DNA from: Actinomycetospora endophytica
GTDB taxonomy: Bacteria > Actinomycetota > Actinomycetes > Mycobacteriales > Pseudonocardiaceae
Length of the DNA: 64,000 nt
Assembly: GCF_021026375.1 (NCBI RefSeq)
Contig: NZ_JAJNDB010000007.1
Coordinates: 372,001-436,000, forward strand
Direction of reading: 5' to 3'
Under the pieces are notes generated by a model. That model was not told where the DNA came from, ran no database searches, and was given only the letters and a program-made list of their open reading frames with translations. Shown here piece by piece: positions 9,103 to 18,569 of the stretch. Positions within the stretch are counted from its first letter, which is position 1. Each line of letters begins with the position of its first letter. Position numbers and translations under genes: made by a program.

Positions 9103-10086
9103 ATGGACACCCCACCGGCCGTCGAGTTGCACGTCCACGTCGAGGGCACCCTGGAGCCCGAGCTCATCCTGGAGCTGGCCGAGCGCCGCGGGGTCGCCCT
9201 GCCGTACGCCGACCTCGACGACCTGCGGGCCCGCTACGCCTTCACCGACCTCCCGCACTTCCTCGACCTCTACTACGCGAACATGGCCGTGCTGTGCACC
9301 GCCGAGGACTTCGCCGCGATTACCGCCGCGTACCTCGAGCGGGCGGCGGCGGGTGGGGTCCGGCACGTGGAGCTGTTCGTCGACCCGCAGGCCCACCTGG
9401 CGCGCGGGGTGCCGCTCGAGGCTGTGCTCGAGGGCGTGTCGGGTGCGCTCGCCGACGCGCCGTCCGGCATGACCACCGGACTGATCCCGTGTTTCCTGCG
9501 CGACCGCCCGGCCACCGAGGCCGCCGAGGTCCTCGACTCGCTCGTCCGCTCCTCGACGCCGCTGCTGGGGATCGGGCTCGACTCGGCGGAGGTCGGGCAC
9601 CCGCCCGCACAGTTCGCCGAGGTGTACGCCCGGGCCCGCGCGGAGGGCCTGCACCTGGTCGCGCACGCGGGGGAGGAGGGCCCGGCGTCCTACGTCCGGG
9701 ACGCGCTCGACGTGCTCGGGGTGGAGCGGGTCGACCACGGCATCCGCAGCCTCGACGACCCTGCTCTAGTCCGGCGGCTGGCCGAGGAGGCGGTGCCGCT
9801 GACCGTGTGCCCGTTCTCGAACGTGCGGCTGCGCACCGTCGACACCCTCGCCGACCACCCGCTGCCTCGGATGCTCGACGCCGGCCTCGCGGTGAGCGTG
9901 CACTCCGACGACCCGGCGTACTTCGGCGGCTACGTCGACGACAACCACCGGGCGGTGGCCGACACCCTCGCCCTGACCCCGGACCAGGTCCGGACGCTCG
10001 CCGACAACGCCGTCGAGGCGGCGTTCGTCGACGACGCGCGGCGCGTCGAGCTGCGCGCCGAGGTCGCGGCCTGGGCGGGCGCCTGA
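9103..10086 (+). CDS. adenosine/adenine deaminase family protein, adenine-deaminase (ADE) type
   Basis: Zinc hydrolase of purine salvage, 327 residues. Metal and catalytic residues are in place: His 10 and His 12 (ELHVHVEGTLEPEL), His 188 and Glu 191 (AHAGEEGPASYV), then DHGIRSL and HSDDPAYFGGYV with His 267 and Asp 269-270. The HxEGTLEPEL start, the YYANMAVL segment and PLTVCPFSNVRLR are closer to the adenine-deaminase (Aah1-type) branch than to classical adenosine deaminase, which has HxHLDG. I therefore favour adenine to hypoxanthine (EC 3.5.4.2), though the product name adenosine deaminase would be given by many pipelines. It is convergent with the zinc-ribbon gene, 19 bases away. Confidence 0.85.
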   Translation: MDTPPAVELHVHVEGTLEPELILELAERRGVALPYADLDDLRARYAFTDLPHFLDLYYANMAVLCTAEDFAAITAAYLERAAAGGVRHVELFVDPQAHLARGVPLEAVLEGVSGALADAPSGMTTGLIPCFLRDRPATEAAEVLDSLVRSSTPLLGIGLDSAEVGHPPAQFAEVYARARAEGLHLVAHAGEEGPASYVRDALDVLGVERVDHGIRSLDDPALVRRLAEEAVPLTVCPFSNVRLRTVDTLADHPLPRMLDAGLAVSVHSDDPAYFGGYVDDNHRAVADTLALTPDQVRTLADNAVEAAFVDDARRVELRAEVAAWAGA

Positions 10087-10105
10087 CCCCGGAGCCCGGC
10101 CGGGA

Positions 10106-11080
10106 TCAGCCTTCGGCGTGCGCCCAGAGCAGGAACGCCGCGGCGTCGTCGAGGTCACTGAATCCCGCGCCGAGGGCGTCGACGAGCAGGTCGTTCGACC
10201 CGCAGGCGACCCTCCCGGAGGTGTGCCGCGCCCGGTCGACGGCCGGGATCTCGACGCCCAGCACCGTGCGGGCGATGTCGCGCTTGCCCTCGCCGCCGGG
10301 GCCGCTGTCGACGCGCAGCAGCGGCAGGAAGCGGTCGGGACGGGCCACCGCCAGCACGTGCGTGAGGATCGACTCGCGGACGCCGCCCATCGAGTAGGGC
10401 GAGCGCTGCTCGGCGAGCGCGGTGAACCGGTCCTCGAGCGGCGGGTCGTCGGGGGCGCCCCCGTCGGCCCCGCCCTCGTCGTCGCCGCTCTCGCCGCGCA
10501 GCAGGTACTCGACCACGTTGCGGAACCGCTCCGACGCGTCCCGGTCCCCGAGGCGGCGCCACTCCCGGGAGAACGAGCTGGTGTTCCCGGAGAGGGCGAG
10601 CACGTCGGTGGTGACGAAGTCCTTGAGCTGGCCCGGCTCCGCGTGCGGCAGGCCGGCGCGGCTGAACATCAGCTCGTACAGCCGGCGGAAGTCCGCGGCG
10701 TAGGGGTCGGGTCGCGGGCGCTGCCGGGGCCAGGCCCCCTTGAGCGAGGCCAGGCGTTGGAGGGACTCGCCCGGCACGTCGTCGAGGGTCGGGAACCGAA
10801 CGACGACGGGAGGTGCGGCTGGGGTGGACGGCGTCACCGGGCGGGTCGCGCCGGTGGTGCCCGTCGAGCCCGACCGGGTGCCGGTCGCCCGCGAGGCCCG
10901 CGGTGTCGTGGGCCTCGCCGCCTTCGGAGGCTTCGGTGTCACCGCGCGCGGCGACACCGGCTTCGCGCCGAGGAACCAGTGGTGGTCACAGGCTCCGCAC
11001 TTCATCTCGTTGCGCCCGTCGTCCGCCATCCCGACGTACTCCGCGGCAGCGGCCTCGCAGCTGGGACACGCCAGCGCCAT
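10106..11080 (-). CDS. hypothetical protein with N-terminal zinc ribbon
   Basis: Unrecognised 324-residue protein. A two-Cys-pair zinc ribbon is at the N-terminus: Cys 5 and Cys 8, then Cys 28 and Cys 31 (CPSC ... CGAC, followed by DHHWF). A Thr/Pro/Ala-rich linker spans about residues 40-95. The C-terminal 200 residues form a helical domain with FRRLYELMFSRAGLPHAEPG and SILTHVLAVARPDRFLPLL, interrupted by an acidic glycine-rich loop. The C-terminal part hints at a DNA-modification or restriction-linked fold, but I cannot assign a family. It lies 72 bases downstream of lhr on the same strand and may be expressed on its own ATG at 11080. Confidence 0.65.
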   Translation of the reverse strand: MALACPSCEAAAAEYVGMADDGRNEMKCGACDHHWFLGAKPVSPRAVTPKPPKAARPTTPRASRATGTRSGSTGTTGATRPVTPSTPAAPPVVVRFPTLDDVPGESLQRLASLKGAWPRQRPRPDPYAADFRRLYELMFSRAGLPHAEPGQLKDFVTTDVLALSGNTSSFSREWRRLGDRDASERFRNVVEYLLRGESGDDEGGADGGAPDDPPLEDRFTALAEQRSPYSMGGVRESILTHVLAVARPDRFLPLLRVDSGPGGEGKRDIARTVLGVEIPAVDRARHTSGRVACGSNDLLVDALGAGFSDLDDAAAFLLWAHAEG

Positions 11081-11152
11081 CGGTCTCCCCTCGTCGCCCG
11101 CCCTGTTCCATCATGCCCGGCGGTCGTGGGCGCCGCGGGACGGGTCGGCCTC

Positions 11153-14100
11153 TCACGCCCGCAGCCGCAGGCCCTTCGGGCTGTTGCGGAACCCGGCCTC
11201 GGACAGTGCCTCCGCGAGGACCCCGTCGAGGGCGCCCGAGCCGTCGGTCCGCTCGACCGAGAGCCCACCGAGCCAGCCGTCACGGACCGCCGCGGAGAGC
11301 GCGTTGGCCGCCCCGGTCAGGGTCTCGAGGTCGTCGGTGAAGGACAGCAGGGACTTCCCGCCCCGCTCCACGTAGATCGTCGGCTCGCCGTCGGTGAGCA
11401 CGACGAGCGCCCCGGCCTTGCGTCCCGGACGGTGCCCGGTGGTGCCGTCCTGCGCGGCGCGCGTCTGCGGCCAGTCCAGCGCGGCGCCCCAGGGCTGAGC
11501 CGGGTCCGTCGCCGCGAGCACCACCGCGGCCTGGCCCCGGGCGGAGGCGTCGTCGTCGTGCGAGGTCGCCCGGAGCCGGTCGATCGCGCCGGGCACCGCG
11601 AACTGCGCCGCGCCCAGCCCCTCGACGACGTAGCCACGCCGGCAGCGCCCGGACTCCTCCATCGCCCGCAGGACCGGGTAGATGCCGGCGAACCCGCCGC
11701 CGATCCGCTCGGTCTCCAGCGCCCCGCGGGTGAGCACCCCGTGCCGTTCCAGGAACGACTCGGTCCGTGCCTGCGCCCGCCGCGTCGCGTCGGACTCGCG
11801 CGGCGGCACCCGCGACCAGCGCCCGGCCGCCGTCGGGGGACCGGTGCGTGAGGGCATCTGCGGGCGCCCGACCCGTGCGTACCGCCCCCGCGAGGGAGCG
11901 CGTCGTCGTTGGTGGGCCGCGCCCCGGCTCTTCCCGGCCGACCGCGCGCCCCCGCCGGAGACCAGCGACCGGACCGGCGCGAGCGTGTCGTTCGTGGCAT
12001 GACCGGCCCAGACGAGGTCCCAGAGCGCCTCGACGGTGGTCGGGTCGTCCGGGATCGTCTCGTCGGTGTCGCGCAGGATCGTCCCGGCGCGGTCGGCGAG
12101 CTGGCGGAAGAACAGCGCGCCCCCGCCCTCGACCGGCCCCAGGGCCTCGAGCAGCGCCCGGTGCAGCGGGGAGTCGGCGAGATCGTCCTCCGGGTCGGGC
12201 AGCATGAGATCGGCGACGTCGGTCGGGGCGACCGCGAGCCACCCGTCGCCGCCGGCGAGCGTCCCGCAGCCGGTCCAGGTCACCTCACCGGCGCTGGTCA
12301 GCTCGTCGAGGAGGGCGGGCTGGTAGCCGGGCAGCCGCGCGGGCAGCACCAGCGACTCCCACGCGCTCGCCGGGATCGGTGAGCCGGCGAGCTGCTCGAC
12401 CACGCCGAGGACGTCGTCGGGTCCGGGCGCCCGCCGGCGACGTTCGCCGATCCCGTGCCACGTCGGCAGGAAGCGTCCGAGGGCGGCCGGCTCGACCGGT
12501 TCGACCTCCGCCCGCAGCCGCGCCAGCGAGCCCCGCCGGATCCGGCGCAGCACCTCGGCGTCGCAGAAGTCGACCGTGCCGCCGCCCTCGACGGTCTCCT
12601 GCCCGCCCGGCACCACGGGCGCGTCGGTGGGCCGCAGCTCCCCGCGGACGAGCCGCCCGGCGCCGGCCATCCGCTCGAGCACCGCGGTCACGACCGCCAC
12701 GCCGAGCCCGAACCGCCGCGCGGCGGCCGCCGCCGGGAAGGGTCCCCGGGTGCGGGCGTAGCGGGCGAGCAGGTCGCCCAGCGGGTCGGCGACGGGCTCG
12801 GTGAACGCCTCGGGCACCCCCACCGGCAGACCCGCGCCGAGGGCGTCGCGCAGCCGGCCGGCGTCCTCGATCGCCACCCACCGCGACTCGCCGGCGACCT
12901 TCACCCGGATCGCCCGGCGGGCCGACTCGAGCTCGGTGAGCCACTCCTCGCGGACCCCGCGCGCGGCCGCCTCGGCGGTGGTCAGGTCGCCGACGAAACG
13001 CAGCAGGTCGGCGGTGCCCTCGGCGTCGCGGATGTGGCGCTCGGGGTCGGTGCGCTGCAGCCCGGCCTCGATCTCGGCGACGACCTCGGCGTCGAGCAGC
13101 TCCCGGATGGCCTCCGAGCCGAGCAGCTCGGCGAGCAGGTTGGAGTCCAGCGAGAGCGCTGCCGCCCGCCGCTCGGCCAGCGGGGCGTCCATCTCGTAGA
13201 GGAACATCCCGACGTAGCCGAACATCAGCGTCCGCGCGAACGGTGAGGCCGACGGCGTCGCCACGTCGACCACCTGGACCGACCGCGACCGCACGTCACG
13301 CATCAGCTCGGCCAGGCCCGGGACGTCGTACACGTCCTGAAGACACTCGCGGAACGTCTCCAGCACCACCGGGAACTGCTCGTACTTCGAGGCCACCGAG
13401 AGCAGCTGCGAGGCCCGCTGACGCTGCTGCCACAGCGGGGTCCGGCGGGTCGGGTCGCGGCGGGGGAGCAGCAGCGAGCGGGCCGCGCACTCCCGGAACC
13501 GGGCCGCGAACAGCGCCGACCCGCTCACCTCCGCCGTCACCAGCTGGTCGACCTCGTCGGGGTCGAGCAGCACGTCCTCGGCGCCCGGCAGGATCTCCTC
13601 GCCCGCGTCGTCGAGGGTGTCGGGCAGCCGCAGCACGATCCCGTCGTCCGCGGAGGCGGCCGAGACCTCCAGGCCGCGCTGCTCCCGGAACCGGGCGGCG
13701 ATGGCCAGCGCCCACGGCGCGTTGACCTGCGCCCCGAACGGCGAGTGCACGACGATCCGCCAGTCGCCCAGCTCGTCGCGGAAGCGCTCCACGACGATCG
13801 TGCGGTCGCTCGGGACGTGGCGCGTCGCGTCGCGCTGCTCTCCGAGGTAGGAGACCAGGTTGTCGACGGCCCAGGGATCGAGCCCGGCCTCCACGGCCCG
13901 GGCGCGGGCGTCGGACTCGTCGGCCGCCGCGACCTCGCGGACGAACGCGCCGAGCGCCCGGCCCAGCTCGAGCGGACGGCCGGGTGCGTCGCCCTTCCAG
14001 AACGGCATCCGTGCCGGCACGCCGGGCGCGGGCTCGGCGATGACGCGGTCGCGCGTGATGTCGAGGACCCGCCAGCTCGTGGAGCCGAGCAGGAACGTGT

Positions 14101-15967
14101 CGCCCGCGCGGGACTCGTAGACCATCTCCTCGTCGAGCTCGCCGACGCGGCTGCCGCCGGTGCCGTTCTCCCCGGAGCCGGGGGTGACGACGGTGTAGAG
14201 GCCGCGGTCGGGGATGGTGCCGCCGGAGGTGACGGCGAGCCGCTGGGCGCCCGGCCGACCGGCGAGCTCGTCCGTGACGCGGTCCCAGGTGATGCGCGGC
14301 CGCAGCTCGCCGAAGTCCTCGCTGGGGTAGCGGCCGGCGAGCATGTCGAGCACCGAGGTCATCGCGGAGTCCGGCAGGCCGGAGAAGGGGGCGGCCCGGC
14401 GGACGAGCGCGGTGAGGTCGGACAGCGACCAGTTCTCCATCGCGGTGATGGCGACGACGTGCTGGGCGAGGACGTCCAGCGGGTTGCGCGGGTAGCGCAT
14501 CGCCTCGATCTTCCCGCCGGCCATGCGCTCGGCGACCACCGCGCAGGAGACCAGGTCCCCGCGGTACTTCGGGAACACCACGCCCTCGGACACGGCGCCG
14601 ACCTGGTGGCCCGCGCGCCCGACCCGCTGCAGCCCGCTCGCCACCGACGGCGGCGCCTCGACCTGGATCACCAGGTCGACCGCGCCCATGTCGATGCCCA
14701 GCTCCAGGCTCGACGTGGCCACGACGCACGGCAGCTGCCCGGACTTCAGTGCCTCTTCCACCAGCGTGCGCTGCGTGCGGCTCATCGAGCCGTGGTGGGC
14801 GCGCGCGACGATCACCTCGGCCGGCTCGGCGACCCCGGACTGGCCGACCGCCTCGGCCGGGAAGGGACCGGTCCGGCCCGGCCGCGCCGGGCCGGCGTCG
14901 TCGGAACCCTCGCCGTCAGGCGCCTCGTCGTCGGAACCCTCGTCGTCGGGCCCGTCGTCCTCGTCGTCGAGGTCGATCGGCTCCCGCTCCGCCTCCTTCG
15001 CCGCCGCGCGTTCGGTGGCGAGCTCGTTGATCCGCGCGGTGAGCCGTTCGGCGAGGCGGCGGGAGTTGGCGAACACGATCGTCGAGCGGTGGCCCTCCAC
15101 GAGATCGAGGATCTTCTCCTGCACCGCGGGCCAGATCGAGGCCCGCTGCGCCGCCCCGGCAGCGGATCCCTCGACCTCCTCCTCGACCCCCGGACCCGAC
15201 TGGTTGTCGCCGGCGTCGAGCGCACTCATGTCCTCGACCGGCACGACGACGCCCACCTGCACCGTCTTCGGCGTCTCCGGCTGGACGACCCGGACCGGGC
15301 GTCCGCCGGCGAGGAACGTCGAGACCTCCTCCACGGGGCGCACCGTGGCGGAGAGACCGATGCGCTGGGCGGGCGAGTCGAGCAGTGCGTCGAGGCGCTC
15401 CAGCGAGAGCGCGAGGTGGGCGCCGCGCTTCGAGGCCAGCACGGCGTGCACCTCGTCGACGATCACCGTCTCGACCCCGCGCAGGGACTCCCGCGCGGCT
15501 GAGGCGAGCAGCAGGAACAGCGACTCGGGGGTGGTGACGAGGACGTCCGGCGGGGTGCGCGCGAACGACCGGCGCTCGTCGGCCGGGGTGTCCCCGGTGC
15601 GCGAGGCGACGCGGATGTCCGGTTCCGGGCGCCCCAGCCGGTGGCTGGCCTGGCGCAGGCCGGCCAGCGGCGAGCGCAGGTTGCGCTGGACGTCGACCGT
15701 CAACGCCTTCATCGGCGAGACGTAGAGGACGCGGCAGCGGCGCTGCGGCTCCTCGGGGATCGGGGCGGCGGCGAGCCGGTCGAGCGCCCAGAGGAAAGCG
15801 GCGAGCGTCTTGCCGGACCCGGTGGGCGCGACGACGAGCGCGTGCTCGCCGTCGGCGACCGCGTCCCAGGCGCCGGCCTGTGCGGCGGTCGGCGCCCCGA
15901 ACGCGCCGGAGAACCAGTCGCGCGTGGCGGGGGAGAAGCGTTCGAGCACGCCCTCGGGGATGGTCAC
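11153..15967 (-). CDS. lhr: ATP-dependent helicase Lhr (long form)
   Basis: Large superfamily 2 helicase, 1604 residues, the usual length of actinobacterial full-length Lhr. It translocates 3'-to-5' on single-stranded DNA and unwinds RNA:DNA hybrids; the family is linked to DNA repair. Visible motifs are Walker A APTGSGKT (residues 48-54), DEVH near residue 170, SATV (motif III), and in RecA domain 2 SSLELGIDMG and QRVGRAGHQ. The winged-helix and Lhr-core domains follow, then a long C-terminal Lhr-CTD. An acidic low-complexity insertion of roughly 45 residues (DDEDDGPDDEGSDDEAP) interrupts domain 2 near residue 330. It reads away from the DUF3046-recA cluster. Confidence 0.95.
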   Translation of the reverse strand: MTIPEGVLERFSPATRDWFSGAFGAPTAAQAGAWDAVADGEHALVVAPTGSGKTLAAFLWALDRLAAAPIPEEPQRRCRVLYVSPMKALTVDVQRNLRSPLAGLRQASHRLGRPEPDIRVASRTGDTPADERRSFARTPPDVLVTTPESLFLLLASAARESLRGVETVIVDEVHAVLASKRGAHLALSLERLDALLDSPAQRIGLSATVRPVEEVSTFLAGGRPVRVVQPETPKTVQVGVVVPVEDMSALDAGDNQSGPGVEEEVEGSAAGAAQRASIWPAVQEKILDLVEGHRSTIVFANSRRLAERLTARINELATERAAAKEAEREPIDLDDEDDGPDDEGSDDEAPDGEGSDDAGPARPGRTGPFPAEAVGQSGVAEPAEVIVARAHHGSMSRTQRTLVEEALKSGQLPCVVATSSLELGIDMGAVDLVIQVEAPPSVASGLQRVGRAGHQVGAVSEGVVFPKYRGDLVSCAVVAERMAGGKIEAMRYPRNPLDVLAQHVVAITAMENWSLSDLTALVRRAAPFSGLPDSAMTSVLDMLAGRYPSEDFGELRPRITWDRVTDELAGRPGAQRLAVTSGGTIPDRGLYTVVTPGSGENGTGGSRVGELDEEMVYESRAGDTFLLGSTSWRVLDITRDRVIAEPAPGVPARMPFWKGDAPGRPLELGRALGAFVREVAAADESDARARAVEAGLDPWAVDNLVSYLGEQRDATRHVPSDRTIVVERFRDELGDWRIVVHSPFGAQVNAPWALAIAARFREQRGLEVSAASADDGIVLRLPDTLDDAGEEILPGAEDVLLDPDEVDQLVTAEVSGSALFAARFRECAARSLLLPRRDPTRRTPLWQQRQRASQLLSVASKYEQFPVVLETFRECLQDVYDVPGLAELMRDVRSRSVQVVDVATPSASPFARTLMFGYVGMFLYEMDAPLAERRAAALSLDSNLLAELLGSEAIRELLDAEVVAEIEAGLQRTDPERHIRDAEGTADLLRFVGDLTTAEAAARGVREEWLTELESARRAIRVKVAGESRWVAIEDAGRLRDALGAGLPVGVPEAFTEPVADPLGDLLARYARTRGPFPAAAAARRFGLGVAVVTAVLERMAGAGRLVRGELRPTDAPVVPGGQETVEGGGTVDFCDAEVLRRIRRGSLARLRAEVEPVEPAALGRFLPTWHGIGERRRRAPGPDDVLGVVEQLAGSPIPASAWESLVLPARLPGYQPALLDELTSAGEVTWTGCGTLAGGDGWLAVAPTDVADLMLPDPEDDLADSPLHRALLEALGPVEGGGALFFRQLADRAGTILRDTDETIPDDPTTVEALWDLVWAGHATNDTLAPVRSLVSGGGARSAGKSRGAAHQRRRAPSRGRYARVGRPQMPSRTGPPTAAGRWSRVPPRESDATRRAQARTESFLERHGVLTRGALETERIGGGFAGIYPVLRAMEESGRCRRGYVVEGLGAAQFAVPGAIDRLRATSHDDDASARGQAAVVLAATDPAQPWGAALDWPQTRAAQDGTTGHRPGRKAGALVVLTDGEPTIYVERGGKSLLSFTDDLETLTGAANALSAAVRDGWLGGLSVERTDGSGALDGVLAEALSEAGFRNSPKGLRLRA

Positions 15968-16017
15968 GCCCCCATGGTGCCCGCGGGGTCCGACAGTGAC
16001 CCGTCAGCGTGGTCCGG

Positions 16018-16152
16018 TCAGCGTCCGCGCTGCGAGAACCACCAGCGCAGCAGCACGACGAGCGCCGAGACCACGGCCAGCACCGAGACGACCTGCCAGA
16101 GCCAGGCCGGACCCGTGGAGTGCAGGTCGAGCCCGAGCGTCAGGGGGTCCAC
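16018..16152 (-). CDS. small single-span membrane protein (44 aa)
   Basis: Reading the minus strand from GTG 16152 gives a 44-residue peptide: a short extracytoplasmic-type N-terminus (VDPLTLGLDLHSTGPAW), one strongly hydrophobic helix (WQVVSVLAVVSALVVLLRWW) and a basic tail ending QRGR. It sits between lhr and the DUF3046 gene. The ribosome site is weak, so the call rests on the clean membrane segment with a positive cytoplasmic end. No function is known. Confidence 0.45.
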   Translation of the reverse strand: MDPLTLGLDLHSTGPAWLWQVVSVLAVVSALVVLLRWWFSQRGR

Positions 16153-16249
16153 CCGGTCGACGCTACCCGTCGCGGCGATGCCGGTCCCGGTGTGCGGAGC
16201 CCCGTCCCCCGGGGTTCCGCCGGTGGACGCGGTCCCTACCCTCGGAAGG

Positions 16250-16444
16250 GTGCGTCTGACCCACTTCCGGCAGCTGATGGAGGACGAGTTCGGCGCGGTC
16301 CGCGCCGGGTCGATCAGCCGTGACCACGTGTTCTCCGCACTCGACGGTCGGACCGTCGCGCAGGCGCTCGAGGGCGGGACGGAGCCCCGCGAGGTGTGGC
16401 GGGCGGTGTGCGCCGAGTTCGAGGTGCCCGCCGAACGCCGATGA
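16250..16444 (+). CDS. DUF3046 domain protein
   Basis: 64-residue protein from GTG 16250, in the position directly before recA where actinobacteria typically carry a DUF3046 gene. The sequence starts VRLTHFRQLMEDEFG and continues through SRDHVFSALDGRTVAQALE to a WRAVCAEFEVP end, matching what I know of the family. Function is unknown. TACCCT at 16237-16242 lies seven bases before the GTG, so the transcript may be leaderless. The gene ends 31 bases before the recA SOS box, so recA has its own promoter. Confidence 0.85.
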   Translation: MRLTHFRQLMEDEFGAVRAGSISRDHVFSALDGRTVAQALEGGTEPREVWRAVCAEFEVPAERR

Positions 16445-16475
16445 CGCGGATTTCCCGGCGTGTCCCCCTCGGGGA

Positions 16476-16498
16476 TCGAACATCTGTTCGTCTACTCT
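16476..16498 (+). promoter_or_regulatory. recA SOS (LexA) box and -10 element
   Basis: TCGAAC-ATCT-GTTCGT (16476-16491) matches the actinobacterial LexA box TCGAAC-N4-GTTCGA at 11 of 12 positions. A TACTCT -10 follows at 16493-16498, so bound LexA would cover the promoter. The transcript leader before the recA ATG is about 150 bases and holds two TCCACA motifs (16514-16522 and 16542-16550). Confidence 0.85.
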
Positions 16499-16651
16499 GA
16501 ACGTCCGACGCGGTCATCCACAGCGGCACCGACCGCCCGATCCGTCCACAGCCGAACACCGCAGGCACCCACGATGTCGGACCCCCGGCCTAGCGTCCTG
16601 AAGCGACCGGACCGACCGGATCCGAACACCCGTCCCGAGGGGGAACCCCGA

Positions 16652-17692
16652 ATGCCTCAGGCACCGGACCGCGACAAGGCGCTGGAGCTGGCGCTCGCGC
16701 AGATCGACAAGCAGTTCGGCAAGGGCTCGGTCATGCGGCTGGGCGACGAGGGCCGTGCGCCGGTCAGCGTCATCCCGACCGGCTCGATCGCCCTGGACGT
16801 CGCGCTCGGCGTGGGCGGTCTGCCCCGCGGCCGCGTCGTCGAGGTCTACGGCCCGGAGTCGTCCGGCAAGACGACGGTGGCGCTGCACGCGGTCGCCAAC
16901 GCGCAGGCCGCGGGCGGGGTGGCCGCGTTCATCGACGCCGAGCACGCACTGGACCCGGAGTACGCGAAGGCCCTCGGCGTCGACACCGACGCGCTGCTGG
17001 TGGCCCAGCCGGACACCGGCGAGCAGGCGCTCGAGATCCTGGACATGCTGATCCGCTCGAATGCGCTGGACATCGTCGTCATCGACTCGGTGGCCGCGCT
17101 CGTGCCGCGCGCAGAGATCGAGGGCGACATGGGCGACAGCCACGTCGGCCTGCAGGCCCGCCTGATGAGCCAGGCGCTGCGCAAGATCACCGGCGCGCTG
17201 AGCCACTCGGGCACCACGGCGATCTTCATCAACCAGCTGCGCGAGAAGGTCGGCGTGATGTTCGGCTCGCCGGAGACGACCACCGGTGGCCGCGCGCTGA
17301 AGTTCTACTCCTCGGTCCGCCTGGACATCCGCCGGATCGAGACGCTCAAGGACGGCACCGACGCGGTCGGCAACCGCACCCGCGTCAAGGTCGTGAAGAA
17401 CAAGGTCGCCCCGCCGTTCAAGCAGGCCGAGTTCGACATGATCTACGGCCACGGCATCTCGAAGGAGGGCTCGCTGATCGACGTGGGCGTGGAGCAGGGC
17501 TTCGTCCGCAAGTCGGGCGCCTGGTACACCTACGACGGCGACCAGCTCGGCCAGGGCAAGGAGAACGCCCGGAAGTTCCTCCTGGAGAACCCGGACGTCG
17601 CCGGCGAGATCGAGAAGCGCATCAAGGAGAAGCTCGGTGTCGGGCCGAAGCTCGATGCCGACGAGACGACGCCCGCCCCCGTCGACTTCTGA
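16652..17692 (+). CDS. recA: recombinase RecA
   Basis: Strand-exchange ATPase and SOS co-protease, 346 residues and no intein. ATG 16652 is chosen over earlier in-frame codons because GAGGGGGAACC precedes it and [20 protein letters not shown] matches RecA N-termini. Walker A GPESSGKT is at residues 67-74, Walker B within [20 protein letters not shown], the L2 loop within [20 protein letters not shown], and [17 protein letters not shown] is conserved. Its product activates LexA, whose gene lies 17 kb downstream in this window. recX follows after 5 bases. Confidence 0.98.
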   Translation: MPQAPDRDKALELALAQIDKQFGKGSVMRLGDEGRAPVSVIPTGSIALDVALGVGGLPRGRVVEVYGPESSGKTTVALHAVANAQAAGGVAAFIDAEHALDPEYAKALGVDTDALLVAQPDTGEQALEILDMLIRSNALDIVVIDSVAALVPRAEIEGDMGDSHVGLQARLMSQALRKITGALSHSGTTAIFINQLREKVGVMFGSPETTTGGRALKFYSSVRLDIRRIETLKDGTDAVGNRTRVKVVKNKVAPPFKQAEFDMIYGHGISKEGSLIDVGVEQGFVRKSGAWYTYDGDQLGQGKENARKFLLENPDVAGEIEKRIKEKLGVGPKLDADETTPAPVDF

Positions 17693-17697
17693 CGCGG

Positions 17698-18345
17698 GTG
17701 GCGCAGCTCGGAGGGGGATTCGGCCGACGCCCGCGCCGTCGGGCGCCCGAACCCCCGGACGCCGACGGTCACACCGCCGACGGCCGACCCCGGGACGGGG
17801 AGGCGGATCCGCCCGCCGACCCGGAGTCGGCGGCCCGGACGGTCTGCCTGAACCTGCTCACCACGCGCGCCCGCACGCGGGCCGAGCTGGCCGCCGGACT
17901 CGAGAGTCGAGGGTTCGACGACGACGTCGCCACCCTGGTGCTCGACCGGCTCGTCGAGGTCGGACTGCTCGACGACGCCGCGTTCGCCGAGCAGTGGGTC
18001 GACTCCCGTCACCGCCACCGGGGGCTCGGCCGACGGGCGCTGTCGCAGGAGCTGCGGCGCAAGGGCGTCGACTCCGAGACCGCGGGCGAGGCCGTCGCGG
18101 GCCTCGACGCCGACGCCGAGCGGGAGAAGGCGTCCGAGCTGGTCCGTCGCCGGCTCCCGTCACTGGACCGTGTCGAGCCTCAGGCCGCCGCTCGTCGCCT
18201 CGTCGGGATGCTCGCCCGGAAGGGCTACGGCGCTGGGCTGGCTTACGACGTCGTACGCACCGAGATGGCCGAGCGCGGCGCCGAGCTCGACGATGCCGAA
18301 CCGGACCTCGAGGACGAGGAGCCGGTCGCCGGACCACGTCCGTGA
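17698..18345 (+). CDS. recX: recombination regulator RecX
   Basis: Modulator that binds RecA filaments and limits their activity. 215 residues from GTG 17698, five bases after the recA stop, so the two are co-transcribed and probably translationally linked. An Arg/Pro-rich, charged N-terminal tail of about 45 residues precedes the three-helix repeats: ARTVCLNLLTTRARTRAELA, then GLLDDAAFAEQWVDSRHRHR and GLGRRALSQELRRKGVD, which are family signatures. The acidic C-terminus is typical of the order. Confidence 0.93.
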   Translation: MAQLGGGFGRRPRRRAPEPPDADGHTADGRPRDGEADPPADPESAARTVCLNLLTTRARTRAELAAGLESRGFDDDVATLVLDRLVEVGLLDDAAFAEQWVDSRHRHRGLGRRALSQELRRKGVDSETAGEAVAGLDADAEREKASELVRRRLPSLDRVEPQAAARRLVGMLARKGYGAGLAYDVVRTEMAERGAELDDAEPDLEDEEPVAGPRP

Positions 18346-18372
18346 CCTGCGGCGACGCTCTTCGTCGGAGCC

Positions 18373-18388
18373 GGTGACCGGGATCACG
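18373..18388. promoter_or_regulatory. CRP/GlxR-like site upstream of sdh
   Basis: GTGA-CCGGGA-TCAC at 18374-18387 has the exact GTGA-N6-TCAC core bound by CRP-type regulators. It lies about 50 bases before a possible -10 (TAATGT, 18434-18439) in the 224-bp gap between recX and the sdh genes. CRP-type control of succinate dehydrogenase is known in corynebacteria; here it is inferred. Confidence 0.45.
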
Positions 18389-18569
18389 GGATGATCACCT
18401 GTGACCCGGACGACAGGCCGGGAATAAGAGTCGTAATGTGCCCCGCACTACTCGGCTCGGCGCCGTGCGGTTCCCCTCGCCGTGCGCGGTCCCCACCACG
18501 ACCGCGACCGGACGCGGCGGGCGCATCCGTGCGGGCGCCGTCCGGCTCCGTCGACGAGGACAGGTGCGA

